From Acidobacteriota bacterium (GTDB lineage: Bacteria; Acidobacteriota; Blastocatellia; Pyrinomonadales; Pyrinomonadaceae): 64,000 nt of DNA. How positions within the stretch are numbered: the first letter of the stretch is position 1; each line of letters begins with the position of its first letter. Location: positions 1 through 64,000 of the forward strand of contig JAIVJI010000030.1 of NCBI GenBank assembly GCA_020200135.1, read 5' to 3'. The position numbers and the translations under genes were made by a program. Shown here piece after piece: positions 9,301-18,278 of the stretch. The notes under the pieces are model-generated. The model made no database searches, had not been told where the DNA came from, and worked only from the letters and a program-made list of their open reading frames with translations.

Positions 9301-9556
9301 ACTATCCTCCCCGTCAGCTTACGCCGAAAAAGCGACCCCGGAGCGGCCGTTACTTAGTTTGAGAATCATGGTACAAGGGCAATCCTAGTCCACGTCCCGC
9401 GACGTGTCAAGGCCATGCGCCCCGCGCCCAAAGTCCTGTTTTGTAAGGAGATTGACCGGCTTCCGGGCGCTGTGCTACTTTGATTTCACCCCCGCCGGAG
9501 GAGGCCGCCACCCCGGCCCCAGACCGCGTCCCCGTTTCAACTTCGCGCCGGAATCA

Positions 9557-10546
9557 GTGATTACAGGATTCAACACCGACGTCCCGTACGACGGAGTCAC
9601 CTATCACGTCCAGACCGAGGACAAGGGGCTCGAGACCCCGCTCATCCTCTCGCTCGTCTACGTCGGCGGCGCCATCATCGCCAGCAAGCGCACGCCCTAC
9701 GAAGACCTCATCAGCAAGGGGTTCGACGAGGGCATGCTGACCGAGCGCCTGCAGCGTCAGCACAAGCTCATCATCGCCGCCATTAAGAACGGCCGCATCG
9801 AAGACCTCAAACGCATGGGCGGCCCGAACGGCGGCGCGGCCGCGCCCGAGTCAGAGGCGCAGGCATCACGGGCGGGGAAGAAGCACGGCGGCCAGCGTAG
9901 GAAGAAGTCCGAGCAGCCCCGGGAAGTGTCGGCGGCGGCGGAAGAGTTGATTGTCCCTTCGGCCCCGGAGGCTGAGAGGCCGCCCGCGGAGGCGGTCGCG
10001 GCCCCGCTCCAGCCGGAGGTGACGGAGCCTGCCACAACCGTCGCGCCCGAGCCGCCCGCGAAGCAGGAGCCCGAGATAGTCATCCTGGCGTCGCTCGCGG
10101 ATGAGATTAACGCCCTCGAAGACTTTAGCCCGCGCGCCGTGTCAAAGCCGCCCGAGCCGGCCGCCGCTCCGCCCGCTGACGTGGTGCCGCCGACCGCGCC
10201 CGTGCTGCCGGCCGAGATTGCCGAGACGCCTCACCCGCTCTCGAACGAGCTCTACCTGACGCTGCTCGACGACGAGGGCGAGTTTCGCGCCGGCCAGTTG
10301 GCGACGGTCAAGGTCTACGTCGGACGCGGCGCGTACGGACAGAAGCCAGAGGCCGAGGCTTCGGTGACGGTCAAGGTCCTCGGCACGTCCTTCCGTCCGG
10401 TCATCCTCACGACGGGGACTGACACGCAGGGCGTCGGCATCGTGCGCGCGCTGCTCCCGCGCTTCACCTCGGGGCGCGCGGCCCTCATCATCCGCGCCGT
10501 CGCCGGCGAAGACTCGGCCGAGATGCGCCGCATCATCCACCAGTGA
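9557..10546 (+). CDS. Conserved hypothetical protein with N-terminal ~80-residue domain and Pro/Ala/Glu-rich linker
   Basis: 329 residues from the GTG at 9557; the open frame extends further upstream but the extra sequence looks non-coding. The N-terminus ([20 protein letters not shown], then a DKGLETP segment and [10 protein letters not shown]) matches a small conserved domain I recall from acidobacterial and cyanobacterial hypotheticals, without known function. Residues ~100-240 are low-complexity Pro/Ala/Glu-rich and Lys-rich. The C-terminal ~85 residues ([20 protein letters not shown] onward) look like a compact beta domain. No signal peptide or membrane helix is seen. It ends in TGA at 10544-10546, directly ahead of thiS. 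Confidence 0.7.
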   Translation: MITGFNTDVPYDGVTYHVQTEDKGLETPLILSLVYVGGAIIASKRTPYEDLISKGFDEGMLTERLQRQHKLIIAAIKNGRIEDLKRMGGPNGGAAAPESEAQASRAGKKHGGQRRKKSEQPREVSAAAEELIVPSAPEAERPPAEAVAAPLQPEVTEPATTVAPEPPAKQEPEIVILASLADEINALEDFSPRAVSKPPEPAAAPPADVVPPTAPVLPAEIAETPHPLSNELYLTLLDDEGEFRAGQLATVKVYVGRGAYGQKPEAEASVTVKVLGTSFRPVILTTGTDTQGVGIVRALLPRFTSGRAALIIRAVAGEDSAEMRRIIHQ

Positions 10547-10560
10547 GGAAAGGGGCGCGC

Positions 10561-10761
10561 TTGCGCATCGAGGTCAACGGCGAGGCGAAGGAGCTGGAGG
10601 AGGGTGCGACGCTCCTGGCGCTCGTCGAACAGCTCTCGCTCGCCCCCGAGCGGCTCGCCGTCGAGCACAACCGCGAAGTCGTCAGGCGCGCCGACTGGCC
10701 CTCACACAAACTCTCCGACGGCGACCGCGTCGAGATAGTCCACTTCGTCGGCGGGGGCTGA
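10561..10761 (+). CDS. thiS: Sulfur carrier protein ThiS
   Basis: Ubiquitin-like sulfur donor for thiazole synthesis. The C-terminal diglycine (HFVGGG) that is adenylated and thiocarboxylated is present. With the TTG start at 10561 the product is 66 residues, the normal family length, beginning [12 protein letters not shown]. An AGGAAAGGGG Shine-Dalgarno lies 6-7 bp upstream. A GTG at 10543 overlapping the previous stop is the alternative. It is followed by thiG at 94 bp. No TPP riboswitch consensus is visible upstream. Confidence 0.9.
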   Translation: MRIEVNGEAKELEEGATLLALVEQLSLAPERLAVEHNREVVRRADWPSHKLSDGDRVEIVHFVGGG

Positions 10762-10854
10762 TTTCTGTTTCGGGTCTTTCAGGTGTAGATTGTGCTCAGC
10801 CCGCCGCCGCACGGCCGGCGCGGGAATCATCCTGTAGAAAGAGCACTCATAAAA

Positions 10855-11646
10855 ATGTCCACAGCAGTTGTAGCCACGACGGAGACTTTCGAGGTCGCCG
10901 GGCGCGTCTTCACGTCGCGGCTGATCGTCGGGACGGGAAAGTACCGCAGCTTCGAGGAGATGAAGGCGGCGCACCGCGCCTCGGGCGCCGAGATGGTGAC
11001 GGTCGCGGTGCGGCGCGTGCCCTTAGACCGCAAGACCGAGTCGTTCCTGGACCACCTCGACCCGGCGCTCGTCATCCTGCCGAACACCGCCGGCTGCTAC
11101 ACGGCCGACGAGGCGGTGCGCACGGCGAGGCTGGCGCGCGAGGCTTTGCAGACCGACCTCATCAAGCTCGAAGTCATCGGCGACCAGACGACACTCTTCC
11201 CCGACAACGAGCAGACGCTCGAAGCGGCGCGCGTGCTCGTCCGCGAGGGCTTTCATGTTCTGCCCTACTTCTCGGACGACCTCATCATGGCGAAGAAACT
11301 GCTCGACGCGGGCTGCGCGGCGGTGATGCCGCTGGCCGCCCCCATCGGCTCGGGGCTCGGCGTGCAGAACCCGGCCAACCTGGCGATCATGCGCGAGCGG
11401 TTGCCCGACGCGACCATCATCGTGGACGCGGGCGTGGGCACGGCCAGCGACGCGGCGGTCGCGATGGAACTGGGCGTTGACGCCGTGCTGATGAACACGG
11501 CCATCGCCGAGGCGGCGGACGCGGAGCGGATGGCCAGAGCCATGCGCCTCGCGGTCGAGGCCGGTCGCCTCGCGTACCTAGCGGGGAGGATGCCCAGACG
11601 TCTCTACGCCAGCGCTTCGAGTCCTCTGACGGGCGTCGTGCGCTAA
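10855..11646 (+). CDS. thiG: Thiazole synthase ThiG
   Basis: Forms the thiazole phosphate of thiamine from deoxyxylulose phosphate, dehydroglycine and ThiS thiocarboxylate. The product is 263 residues from the ATG at 10855 ([17 protein letters not shown]). TIM-barrel signatures are [27 protein letters not shown], the Schiff-base Lys region [10 protein letters not shown], and the phosphate-binding glycine segments [11 protein letters not shown] and [12 protein letters not shown] longer upstream reading exists but is not family-like. It pairs with thiS; thiO and thiH are not in the window. An inverted repeat at 11667-11708 follows the stop codon. Confidence 0.95.
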   Translation: MSTAVVATTETFEVAGRVFTSRLIVGTGKYRSFEEMKAAHRASGAEMVTVAVRRVPLDRKTESFLDHLDPALVILPNTAGCYTADEAVRTARLAREALQTDLIKLEVIGDQTTLFPDNEQTLEAARVLVREGFHVLPYFSDDLIMAKKLLDAGCAAVMPLAAPIGSGLGVQNPANLAIMRERLPDATIIVDAGVGTASDAAVAMELGVDAVLMNTAIAEAADAERMARAMRLAVEAGRLAYLAGRMPRRLYASASSPLTGVVR

Positions 11647-14600
11647 ATTTAAGAAGCAAGTTTAAAGACGGGAGAGTCCACTCCGCGAAGGAGAAGGGCT
11701 CTCCCGTCTTCACTTGCGCGCCCGCGCAGTCGTGCAAGGCGGAGGCGCTGTTGCGCGGTTTCGGCGTGCCGGCGGAGAAGTCGGCGGCGTTATTGTCTGA
11801 GTCGGCGCAGCCGTCGCCGTTTCTGATGACGGCCTTCGTCGCGCTCGGCGCGGGCGCGCGCGCGGCCTCGAAACAATTGGCGGTCGAGCCGAAGCCGACG
11901 AAGTCAACCACAGAGCCGCCCGAGGGGCACGATCCAGTCAGCGCGGCGGTCGTGTTGGTGAGAGCGACCTTGCCGGCGGTCGCTGAAATCTGGGTCGTGC
12001 CGGTCGCGTCGGCCGTGGGCAGGTCGGTCGTGCCGCCCGCGCCCTGCGCCTGCCGGACGAGGTAGTACTGGCCGGGTTGAAGCACGACGTTCGACAGGCT
12101 CGTGACCGTCCAGGCAGTGCCCGTGTTGGAGGCGTACTGTACGGCCCAGCCGTTGAGCGACTGCGGCGCCGTGCCGCGGTTGAACAGCTCGACGAAGTCC
12201 TGCCGGTAGGTCGCGCCGGAGTTGCCCCCGCCTCCGTAGACCTGGCTGATGACGACGCGCGAGGCCGTGCCCGGAGTCGGAGCCGGCGTGGGCGTCGGCG
12301 AAGGGGTCGGCGATGGTGTGGGCGTCGGCGTAGGAGTTGGCGGTGGGGTCGGCGTCACGGTCGGGGTTGGAGTTGCCGCCGGGGTTGGTGTCGCTGCCGG
12401 GGTTGGTGTCGGTGACGGAGTTGGTGTTGGCGTCTGCGTCGGAGACGGCACGGGAGTAGGCGTCGGCGTCGGAGTAGGTGTCGGCGTCGGAGTAGGTGTT
12501 GGTGCCGGAGAAGGCGTCGGTGTCGGAGTGGGAACCGGGGTCGGGGTCGGATTGACGTTGATGACGGCGGCGCCTTCGAGTCCGCCGGCGCGTGCGTGGA
12601 GTGTGACCGTGCCCGGCGCTTGTGCGACGACGTTGACCGCCTGGCCTTCGTTCGGCGTCAAGGTCAGCAGCCTCGCGTCACCCGCGGCCCAGAAGAAAGA
12701 GACGCGCGTGACTTCTGTCTCGGAGCCGCCGGCCTGCGCGAACGCGCGTGCGTTGAATGTTCGCGCTTCGCCGAGTTCGAGCGTGGCGCCTGCCGGCGCT
12801 ATCTCGATGCGCGAAAGCGCGGGCGCGCCGAACGGTGTCCCGTCCGCGCGCGTGCCGGGCGAGTAGACGCGGCCGGCCGAGCTGCCCGCGCTCGCGTGCG
12901 GGCCGTAGTCGCCGCCGGCCGTAGAAACAGAGGCGTCCGGCGAGCGCGTCAGCGACTGGTCTCGGGGCGCGGCGACGCCGCCGTCGCCGTATGTGACCGT
13001 CGCAACTGCGTAGGCGCGTCCGGCGAGTGGGAGTTTGAGCGAGAGCGTGTCGCCCGTGTCGTTCAGGCTGAGCGAGCCGGTCTTGAAGACGAGCGCGCCT
13101 CCGAATGCTTCGGCGGCGGCCGGCGGCGCGCCGCCGCCAAAGACGAGCACGGCCCGCCCGGCTTCGAGCGAGGTGTTTGCGGGGAAGGTGAGGCGGACGC
13201 CTGACGCGTCCGAGATTTGTAGCCCCGAAAGCTCGACCGGCTCGGCCGAGGCGTTGAGCAGTTCGACGAACTCGTCGTCGTCCGCGCTGCGCGCGCCGTC
13301 GCGGTTGGCGTCGCCCTCGACCAACGCGGTGCCCGCGTTGTCAGGCGGAACGTCCGCGAGCAGTTCGTTGACGACGAGCGGCAAGCGGACGCTCGCATCC
13401 GCGTGGCCGCTGGCCTCCGCGCCTCGCCGGTCGTCGGCGGCGGCGGTTATCCGAATGGGGCCGGCGCCCACAGCCCTGAGCGTCCCCGCGTCGTCCACGG
13501 TGGCGACCGACGTGTCGGACGAGCGCCAGACGAAGCGCGCGTCGCCGACCATCTGTCCGTCCTCGTCATACGCGCGCGCCGATAAAAGGGTCGAGCCGCC
13601 TCGATTCAGTACGAGCACGGCCGGCGTGACTTCGACGCGTGTAACCCTCGGCGGGCGTCTTTGAATTAGAAGGTTGACGTCGGCGCTTCTGGCAGAGCGT
13701 GCGCCGTCGGTCGCGGTCGCGGTGACCGACGCAGCGCCCGGACTCAGACCGCGCAGGGTGACGTTGACGGAGCCTGCCGCAACGTCAGTCACCGCGGACT
13801 CGACGGTTGCCACGCCCGCGTCGCTCGACTCGAAGACGAAGGTCGCGTCTTTCAAAGCCCTCTCGAACTGGTCAAAAGCCTGCGCAGTAAAGCTCGCTGT
13901 TTCGCCGACGAAAATATTCCTCTCGGCGGGCGTCAGGGTGACGAGGGTGAGAAGACCCGCGCGTTCGAGGAAGAACGTGCCGTCCGCCTTCCTGCCGGGC
14001 GAGAACCTGCGCGCGCCGCCGGCCGAAGTGTGCAGGGTGAAACCGCCGACGATGTCGGGCACGCGCGTGAGCGACTGGTTGACCGATTCGCCGCCGAAGC
14101 CGTCGCCCGTGACACCGTAAGTGAACCTGGTCACCAGATTCGACGCCGCGTCGCGGACGACGATGGTGAGCCCTGCGTTCGTGAAAGAGAGCGAGCCGGA
14201 AGAGGCGGTGCCGACTCGCGCGCCGCCGAAGAATGGGTCGTCCGCACGCGGGTTTCCGCCGCCGAAGAGCGCGAGCGCCTCGCCCGCCGGGAGCGTGTAG
14301 CCGTGCGGGAACGCGTGGCGTACGACTTCGGCCGTGCCGTCCGGCGGACGCGTGCGCAGCGTCCAGCCCGAGAGGTCGAGCGGTTCGGCCGTGCCGTTGG
14401 CCAGCTCGACGAACTCGTCTTCGGCTCCGACGCGCACGCCGTCGTGATTCGCATCGCCGGCCGTCCCGTCGGGCGGGTCGGCGAGCACCTCGTTGATGAC
14501 GAGCGTCCGCTCGACGACGCGCAGACTCGACACGGCGGACACTTCACCCACGCCGACCTTTATCGACGCCGCCCCCGGCGACAACCCGGCCGCCAGCCCG

Positions 14601-16663
14601 GAAGTATCGATCGAAGCGACGCCCGTGTCATCGATCTCGAAGACGGCGGCGGGCCTCTGTATCTCCTCGCCGAGCGCATCGAAGGCGCGGACGACGAGAC
14701 GCGTCTCGCCGCCGACGGGCATGAGAAATGAAGTCGGCGTGACCTCGACGCGGGCGGCGCGTGGCGGCGGCCCGCCGCCGGTCAGGGTCAGCGTCGCGCG
14801 GTTGCTCTCCGAACCGTCGGCGCGCACGACTAAGGCGGCCGCGCCGGCTCCCCTCGAAGACGAGGAGAGGGCGACGTGCAACTGGTCGAGCCCCGGCAGA
14901 CCGGGTGAGGGGACGACGGCCTCAACCTTTACGGGGCGACCGCCGTGAAAGACTTCGACCTTCGATGCGTCGCGCAAGCCCGTGCAGAAGATGATGAGAC
15001 GGCGCGGGGCGCCCGCTTCGTCGGTCACGTCGAAGGGGCCGGGCTTGAGTGTGAGGTTGTCGAGCGCCAGCGCCTCTCCCGAGCCCGCGCCGTTCGAGGT
15101 GAAGACGCCCGGCGCGGTGCGAACGACGTTGACCTGGCCGCGAGTCTCGAAGCCGTCGTGGTTGACGACCGAGACTTCGGCGGGGCCGGCGCCGAGACCC
15201 GGCGGCATCTGGAAATTAATCTGTGTCGGCGAGACGTAGAAGAGGCGCGCCGCGCGGCCGCCGACGCTGACGGTAACGTTCCCGAGATTTGTAGGGAGAC
15301 CGCCTTCGGCGAGACGTGGAGCGTGGGCGGGCGAGAGGGCCAGGTTACGCCCCCCGACGATAGCCAGAGAGTCCGACGCGAGCGCGTTCGCCGCCGGCGT
15401 GCGCTCGGGGACGGCCGCGTTGAAGAGTTGCAGGCCGGTGGCGAAAGCGGCGCGCGGCGGCACTCCGGCGAGGTAAATCTCGGAGCCGCCGGCTGACTCT
15501 TCCGGCGCGTCACGTTCGGAGAGCACGCGCGGGAAGTGAAAGGCGACGAGCACGCCGGCATCGTCGAGCGACGAGACGACCTCGGACGTGGCGGCGGCGG
15601 GCGCGTCGGTCAGGCGCGTCAACGCGTCCGTGGGGATGTCGTAGAGGTAAAGCTCGACGCTCGCGTCCGAGTTCCCGCCCGTGACGTTGCGGCGCGTGGC
15701 GAAGGCGACGCGGCTGCCGTCGCCGCTGATGGTCGGGTGGAGCGGCACGTCCGTCTGGCGTGTGCCGAGCCGCGTCAACTGCCGAATGGCGTGGCCGTTG
15801 CGGCCGTCGAGCAGAAACACCTGCGTCGCGCCGTTCGGGGCGCGCGCGGAGTAGACGACGCGCAGCCCGTCGTCGCTGACGGCGCGCCCGTAGGTCGTGA
15901 GGAGATTACGGACGCCTGTGGCCGCCTCGAACGTCTCGCCGCTCCGAACCGAATACAGGAGCAGGTCGCTCAGGACTTCGCCTCCCGCCTCGCGGTCGCG
16001 GACGAAGGCGAGGCGCGAGCCGTCGCCGCTCAGCTTCGCGTCGCGCGCGCCCGGCCCGCCGTCGCTGCGTGTGACCTGCGAGAAGCTTTGCGCCCGCGCG
16101 TCGAGCAGAAAGATTTCGCGGTTGCGGTCGGGGTTTTCACCCGTGAGGTCGCGGTCGGAATTGAAGGCCACGAGCCGGCCGTCGTCCGAGACCGACGGCC
16201 GGAAGCAGCCCTGAGCCGCGCGCATCGTCGGGTCGTCTGGCGACGTGTGTGTGAGCTGTCGCAGCCGCCCTTCCTCGTAGATGAAAATCTCGGAGTCGCC
16301 GTCGCGGTTCTCGCCCAGGGGGTCTTCGCGGGCCGCGAAGACGACGCGCGAGCCGTCCTGTGAAATCGACGGCGCGGGGGCGCGCGTGAGCGCCAGCTCC
16401 CTGAACGTCGGCGTGGGGGAAGTGTCGGACGTGTAGAGGCGGAAGCCGGAGCCCGACGCGCTCCCGGCGAGGTCGGCGCTCGACTCGAAGGCGAGCGTGC
16501 GGCCGTCGCCGCTGAGCGAAGGGTTGAGGCTGAGTGAGCCCGGCGCCGTGAAGGTGACGCGGCGCGGCGTCACCCCCTGCGACCCGACGCGTGTGCCGAG
16601 CAGGCACAGCAAAGCCGCGACGACGGCGGCGACGGCAGCGGCTCGCCTTGTATGTGAGGACAC
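11417..16663 (-). CDS. Very large secreted protein: TolB-like propeller, TIGR03437, Big2-type and three lamin-tail domains
   Basis: Starts at GTG 16663 with GGGAGG upstream and a clear signal peptide (residues 1-29, [20 protein letters not shown]). Order: WD40/TolB-like beta-propeller repeats (~35-400; repeated SGDGSRLAF and [10 protein letters not shown] motifs); a TIGR03437-type domain (~405-620; [16 protein letters not shown] and [14 protein letters not shown]); an Ig-like Big2-type domain; lamin-tail domain 1 (~720-870); Ig-like; lamin-tail 2 (~1093-1230); Ig-like; a PTPTPT linker (~1370-1463); and lamin-tail 3 (~1468-1635). The frame stays open through the terminator hairpin into antisense thiG, ending at 11417 (1748 residues). 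In another frame a stop appears at 11710 right after the natural-looking end (HDC...ARK), so a one-base indel near 11730 probably extends the product. It is likely an exported cell-surface or extracellular protein. Confidence 0.85.
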   Translation of the reverse strand: MSSHTRRAAAVAAVVAALLCLLGTRVGSQGVTPRRVTFTAPGSLSLNPSLSGDGRTLAFESSADLAGSASGSGFRLYTSDTSPTPTFRELALTRAPAPSISQDGSRVVFAAREDPLGENRDGDSEIFIYEEGRLRQLTHTSPDDPTMRAAQGCFRPSVSDDGRLVAFNSDRDLTGENPDRNREIFLLDARAQSFSQVTRSDGGPGARDAKLSGDGSRLAFVRDREAGGEVLSDLLLYSVRSGETFEAATGVRNLLTTYGRAVSDDGLRVVYSARAPNGATQVFLLDGRNGHAIRQLTRLGTRQTDVPLHPTISGDGSRVAFATRRNVTGGNSDASVELYLYDIPTDALTRLTDAPAAATSEVVSSLDDAGVLVAFHFPRVLSERDAPEESAGGSEIYLAGVPPRAAFATGLQLFNAAVPERTPAANALASDSLAIVGGRNLALSPAHAPRLAEGGLPTNLGNVTVSVGGRAARLFYVSPTQINFQMPPGLGAGPAEVSVVNHDGFETRGQVNVVRTAPGVFTSNGAGSGEALALDNLTLKPGPFDVTDEAGAPRRLIIFCTGLRDASKVEVFHGGRPVKVEAVVPSPGLPGLDQLHVALSSSSRGAGAAALVVRADGSESNRATLTLTGGGPPPRAARVEVTPTSFLMPVGGETRLVVRAFDALGEEIQRPAAVFEIDDTGVASIDTSGLAAGLSPGAASIKVGVGEVSAVSSLRVVERTLVINEVLADPPDGTAGDANHDGVRVGAEDEFVELANGTAEPLDLSGWTLRTRPPDGTAEVVRHAFPHGYTLPAGEALALFGGGNPRADDPFFGGARVGTASSGSLSFTNAGLTIVVRDAASNLVTRFTYGVTGDGFGGESVNQSLTRVPDIVGGFTLHTSAGGARRFSPGRKADGTFFLERAGLLTLVTLTPAERNIFVGETASFTAQAFDQFERALKDATFVFESSDAGVATVESAVTDVAAGSVNVTLRGLSPGAASVTATATDGARSARSADVNLLIQRRPPRVTRVEVTPAVLVLNRGGSTLLSARAYDEDGQMVGDARFVWRSSDTSVATVDDAGTLRAVGAGPIRITAAADDRRGAEASGHADASVRLPLVVNELLADVPPDNAGTALVEGDANRDGARSADDDEFVELLNASAEPVELSGLQISDASGVRLTFPANTSLEAGRAVLVFGGGAPPAAAEAFGGALVFKTGSLSLNDTGDTLSLKLPLAGRAYAVATVTYGDGGVAAPRDQSLTRSPDASVSTAGGDYGPHASAGSSAGRVYSPGTRADGTPFGAPALSRIEIAPAGATLELGEARTFNARAFAQAGGSETEVTRVSFFWAAGDARLLTLTPNEGQAVNVVAQAPGTVTLHARAGGLEGAAVINVNPTPTPVPTPTPTPSPAPTPTPTPTPTPTPTPTPVPSPTQTPTPTPSPTPTPAATPTPAATPTPTVTPTPPPTPTPTPTPSPTPSPTPTPAPTPGTASRVVISQVYGGGGNSGATYRQDFVELFNRGTAPQSLNGWAVQYASNTGTAWTVTSLSNVVLQPGQYYLVRQAQGAGGTTDLPTADATGTTQISATAGKVALTNTTAALTGSCPSGGSVVDFVGFGSTANCFEAARAPAPSATKAVIRNGDGCADSDNNAADFSAGTPKPRNSASALHDCAGAQVKTGEPFSFAEWTLPSLNLLLKFSARRPSEDSKRWRRDVWASSPLGTRGDRPRPRGAWLWPSAPRPPPRRWPCSSARRQRPVPSRPPRRWPCPRPRPR
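11667..11708. terminator. Hairpin between convergent thiG and the large surface-protein gene
   Basis: Ten-bp perfect stem, GACGGGAGAG (11667-11676) with CTCTCCCGTC (11699-11708). On the minus strand it is followed by a moderately T-rich run, and on the plus strand by TTCACTTG. It is placed as a bidirectional terminator for converging genes. Confidence 0.7.
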
Positions 16664-16887
16664 GCCAGACCTCCCGAGTCAAAGAAGTGGCTGGCGGGCC
16701 GCTTACAGATTTGTCGTTTAAAAGTTTCCGTCCGAAGGGCACTTCACTCGAAGCGGACCGGCCGAGCCCGTGAGACGGCCCGACCTACAGTGCGCCGCAT
16801 TCTACAACTTCGGCCGGGAAAGGCAAGGGTAAAATTCGAGGGCGGTCGGTGTTGTCTTCCGCCCGCGGAGACAAGTCCGCCGAGGGC
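16664..16887. other. Intergenic region upstream of the large surface protein
   Basis: 224 bp. It holds the Shine-Dalgarno for the 16663 start and GC-rich inverted segments (GGGCCGTC/GGCTCGGCC type) but no RNA gene or strong promoter that I can recognise. Confidence 0.4.
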
Positions 16888-18075
16888 TCAGGTCGTCGTC
16901 CCTTCGATGATCTGATTCTTTAAGACCAGCCGGTTCAGAGCGTCCGGCACGAGTCGCTCCAGGAAGCCCGCGAGGAAGGCCCAGATGAGGAGTAGGGCGT
17001 AAGCCTTTCCCGACTCCGGATAGGTTTCGTTCGTGAAGCGCCAGAAGACTGAAGCGGATGGAGTCGGAGTAGGGCTCGGGGTGGCCGGAGGGGGCGTCTG
17101 CGTCGTAACGGGGGACGCTGTCGGCGTCTGCGTCGTTGCAGGGGACGCTGTCGGCGTCTGCGTCGCGGCCGGTGTCGCGGCTGGCGACGCGGCTGGCGAC
17201 GCGGTCTGTAAAGGGCTCGCCGCCGAGGTTGGTGTGGAGACTGGTGTAGCCGCAGCGCCGCCGCTGGCTGGTGTCTGCGCCGGGGTCGTTGCAGGCGACG
17301 GCGACGGTGATGGCGAGGGCGATGCTGTCGGGGTCGCCGTCGCCGTCACAAATTTGTCGGGGGTTGTGATAGTCGGGAAGACGGCCCCGCTGACGATATT
17401 GCTCACGAAGAGCAGGAAAAGCAGCATGGCGAAGACCGCGCCGTAGAGTGGCGAGAGCGACATCCCGATCCAGCCGTAAGTCAGCGACGCCAGATTAAAG
17501 AGGGCGTCGCCCTCCGCGGGCGCGCTCTGGATGCGCTGGAGCAAGCTGACGTAGCCCCCGATGACGCCACTCAGGACGACCAGCAGGAGGGTCGGGGTTC
17601 TAAAGTTAAAGTAACTCCCCAGCGCAGCGACGCCGAGTGTGAAGCCGAGGATGCCGAGGGCGATGAAGGTCTGGTAGCGCGTCCGGTACGTGATGAAGTC
17701 GCGGAATCCTTCGCGGTAGGGCAGGAGCGCGTAGTAGAGGTAGAACTGCCCGAGCAGGTATCTGAGGTCGGCGCGCAGGCTCTCCACGGTGACGGGGCCG
17801 GGCTGCGGCACGGGCGGCGGGGGTGGCGAAGTGAGTGGGGGCGAAGAGAACGGCGGCGAGGGGAGAGGGGGCGAAGTGAAAGGCGGCGATGTAAGCGGCG
17901 GCGAGGTGACGACGTTCGGAGGCGTGGCGCCGCCGCCGCCCCCGCCGGCGTTCGCGGCAGGCTCCGTATCGCGCGTTATCGTCAGGTCGGGCGGGCGCGT
18001 GGCGAGGTAGGTCTCGTAGTCCCTCTGCCCGGCGACGCTGCGGTACTTCGCGCGCATGTCGTAGGCCTTCTGCAC
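16888..18075 (-). CDS. Pro/Thr/Ser-rich multi-pass membrane protein, start uncertain
   Basis: 395 residues from the GTG at 18075, but plausible protein sequence continues in frame upstream to a TAA at 18178-18180 (FADIVEKRQKN, then LRWSDIYGFDLLLVELLPFK) without any ATG, GTG or TTG. Features: a soluble N-terminus, a Pro-rich stretch of repeated SPPLTSPPFTSPP type (~57-95), a helical segment, then hydrophobic helices at ~137-160, ~162-182 and ~205-235. A long Thr/Pro/Ala/Ser low-complexity segment (~245-345) and a final hydrophobic segment (~362-380) follow. I do not recognise the family. The start may be a rare codon near 18168, or the 5' end may be lost. Confidence 0.65.
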   Translation of the reverse strand: MQKAYDMRAKYRSVAGQRDYETYLATRPPDLTITRDTEPAANAGGGGGGATPPNVVTSPPLTSPPFTSPPLPSPPFSSPPLTSPPPPPVPQPGPVTVESLRADLRYLLGQFYLYYALLPYREGFRDFITYRTRYQTFIALGILGFTLGVAALGSYFNFRTPTLLLVVLSGVIGGYVSLLQRIQSAPAEGDALFNLASLTYGWIGMSLSPLYGAVFAMLLFLLFVSNIVSGAVFPTITTPDKFVTATATPTASPSPSPSPSPATTPAQTPASGGAAATPVSTPTSAASPLQTASPAASPAATPAATQTPTASPATTQTPTASPVTTQTPPPATPSPTPTPSASVFWRFTNETYPESGKAYALLLIWAFLAGFLERLVPDALNRLVLKNQIIEGTTT

Positions 18076-18190
18076 CAGGACTTTGAAGGGCAGCAGCTCG
18101 ACGAGCAGCAGGTCGAAGCCGTAAATGTCGCTCCACCTCAGCGTGTTCTTCTGCCGCTTCTCGACGATGTCGGCGAATTAGAGCGTGGGA

Positions 18191-18218
18191 ATTCTATACA
18201 AAACGGGCCGGAAAGCAA
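18191..18218 (-). promoter_or_regulatory. Candidate sigma-70 promoter for the 16888-18075 gene
   Basis: On the minus strand: TTGCTT (18213-18218), a 16-bp spacer, and TAGAAT (18191-18196). The predicted transcript would begin near 18184, within about 10 nt of the first in-frame codon after the TAA, which suggests a nearly leaderless mRNA. The match is moderate only. Confidence 0.4.
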
Positions 18219-18227
18219 GAGTTTTCT

Positions 18228-18255
18228 GGCGCGCCGCGGCCGAGTGCGGCGCGCC
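18228..18255. repeat. Inverted repeat after metH/metF-like gene
   Basis: Perfect 10-bp arms, GGCGCGCCGC (18228-18237) and GCGGCGCGCC (18246-18255). There is no T-run on the minus strand, so it is a weak terminator candidate for the methionine gene. Confidence 0.4.
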
Positions 18256-18278
18256 GGGGTGGCACGAGGCGTGAGGGC

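Noticed and set aside
9301-10560. TPP riboswitch ahead of thiS-thiG
   Set aside because: The conserved CTGAGA and ACCTGATCTGG-like elements are not visible; thiS appears coupled to the preceding gene instead.
12249-12866. Val/Gly-rich open frame resembling a repeat protein
   Set aside because: It is the exact antisense of the PTPTPT linker of the large surface protein.
17033-17446. Gly/Val-rich small protein
   Set aside because: Antisense reading of the Thr/Pro/Ala linker in the membrane protein at 16888-18075.
18228-18255. Intrinsic terminator of the methionine gene
   Set aside because: Good stem but no T-run on the transcribed strand, so it is kept only as an inverted repeat.
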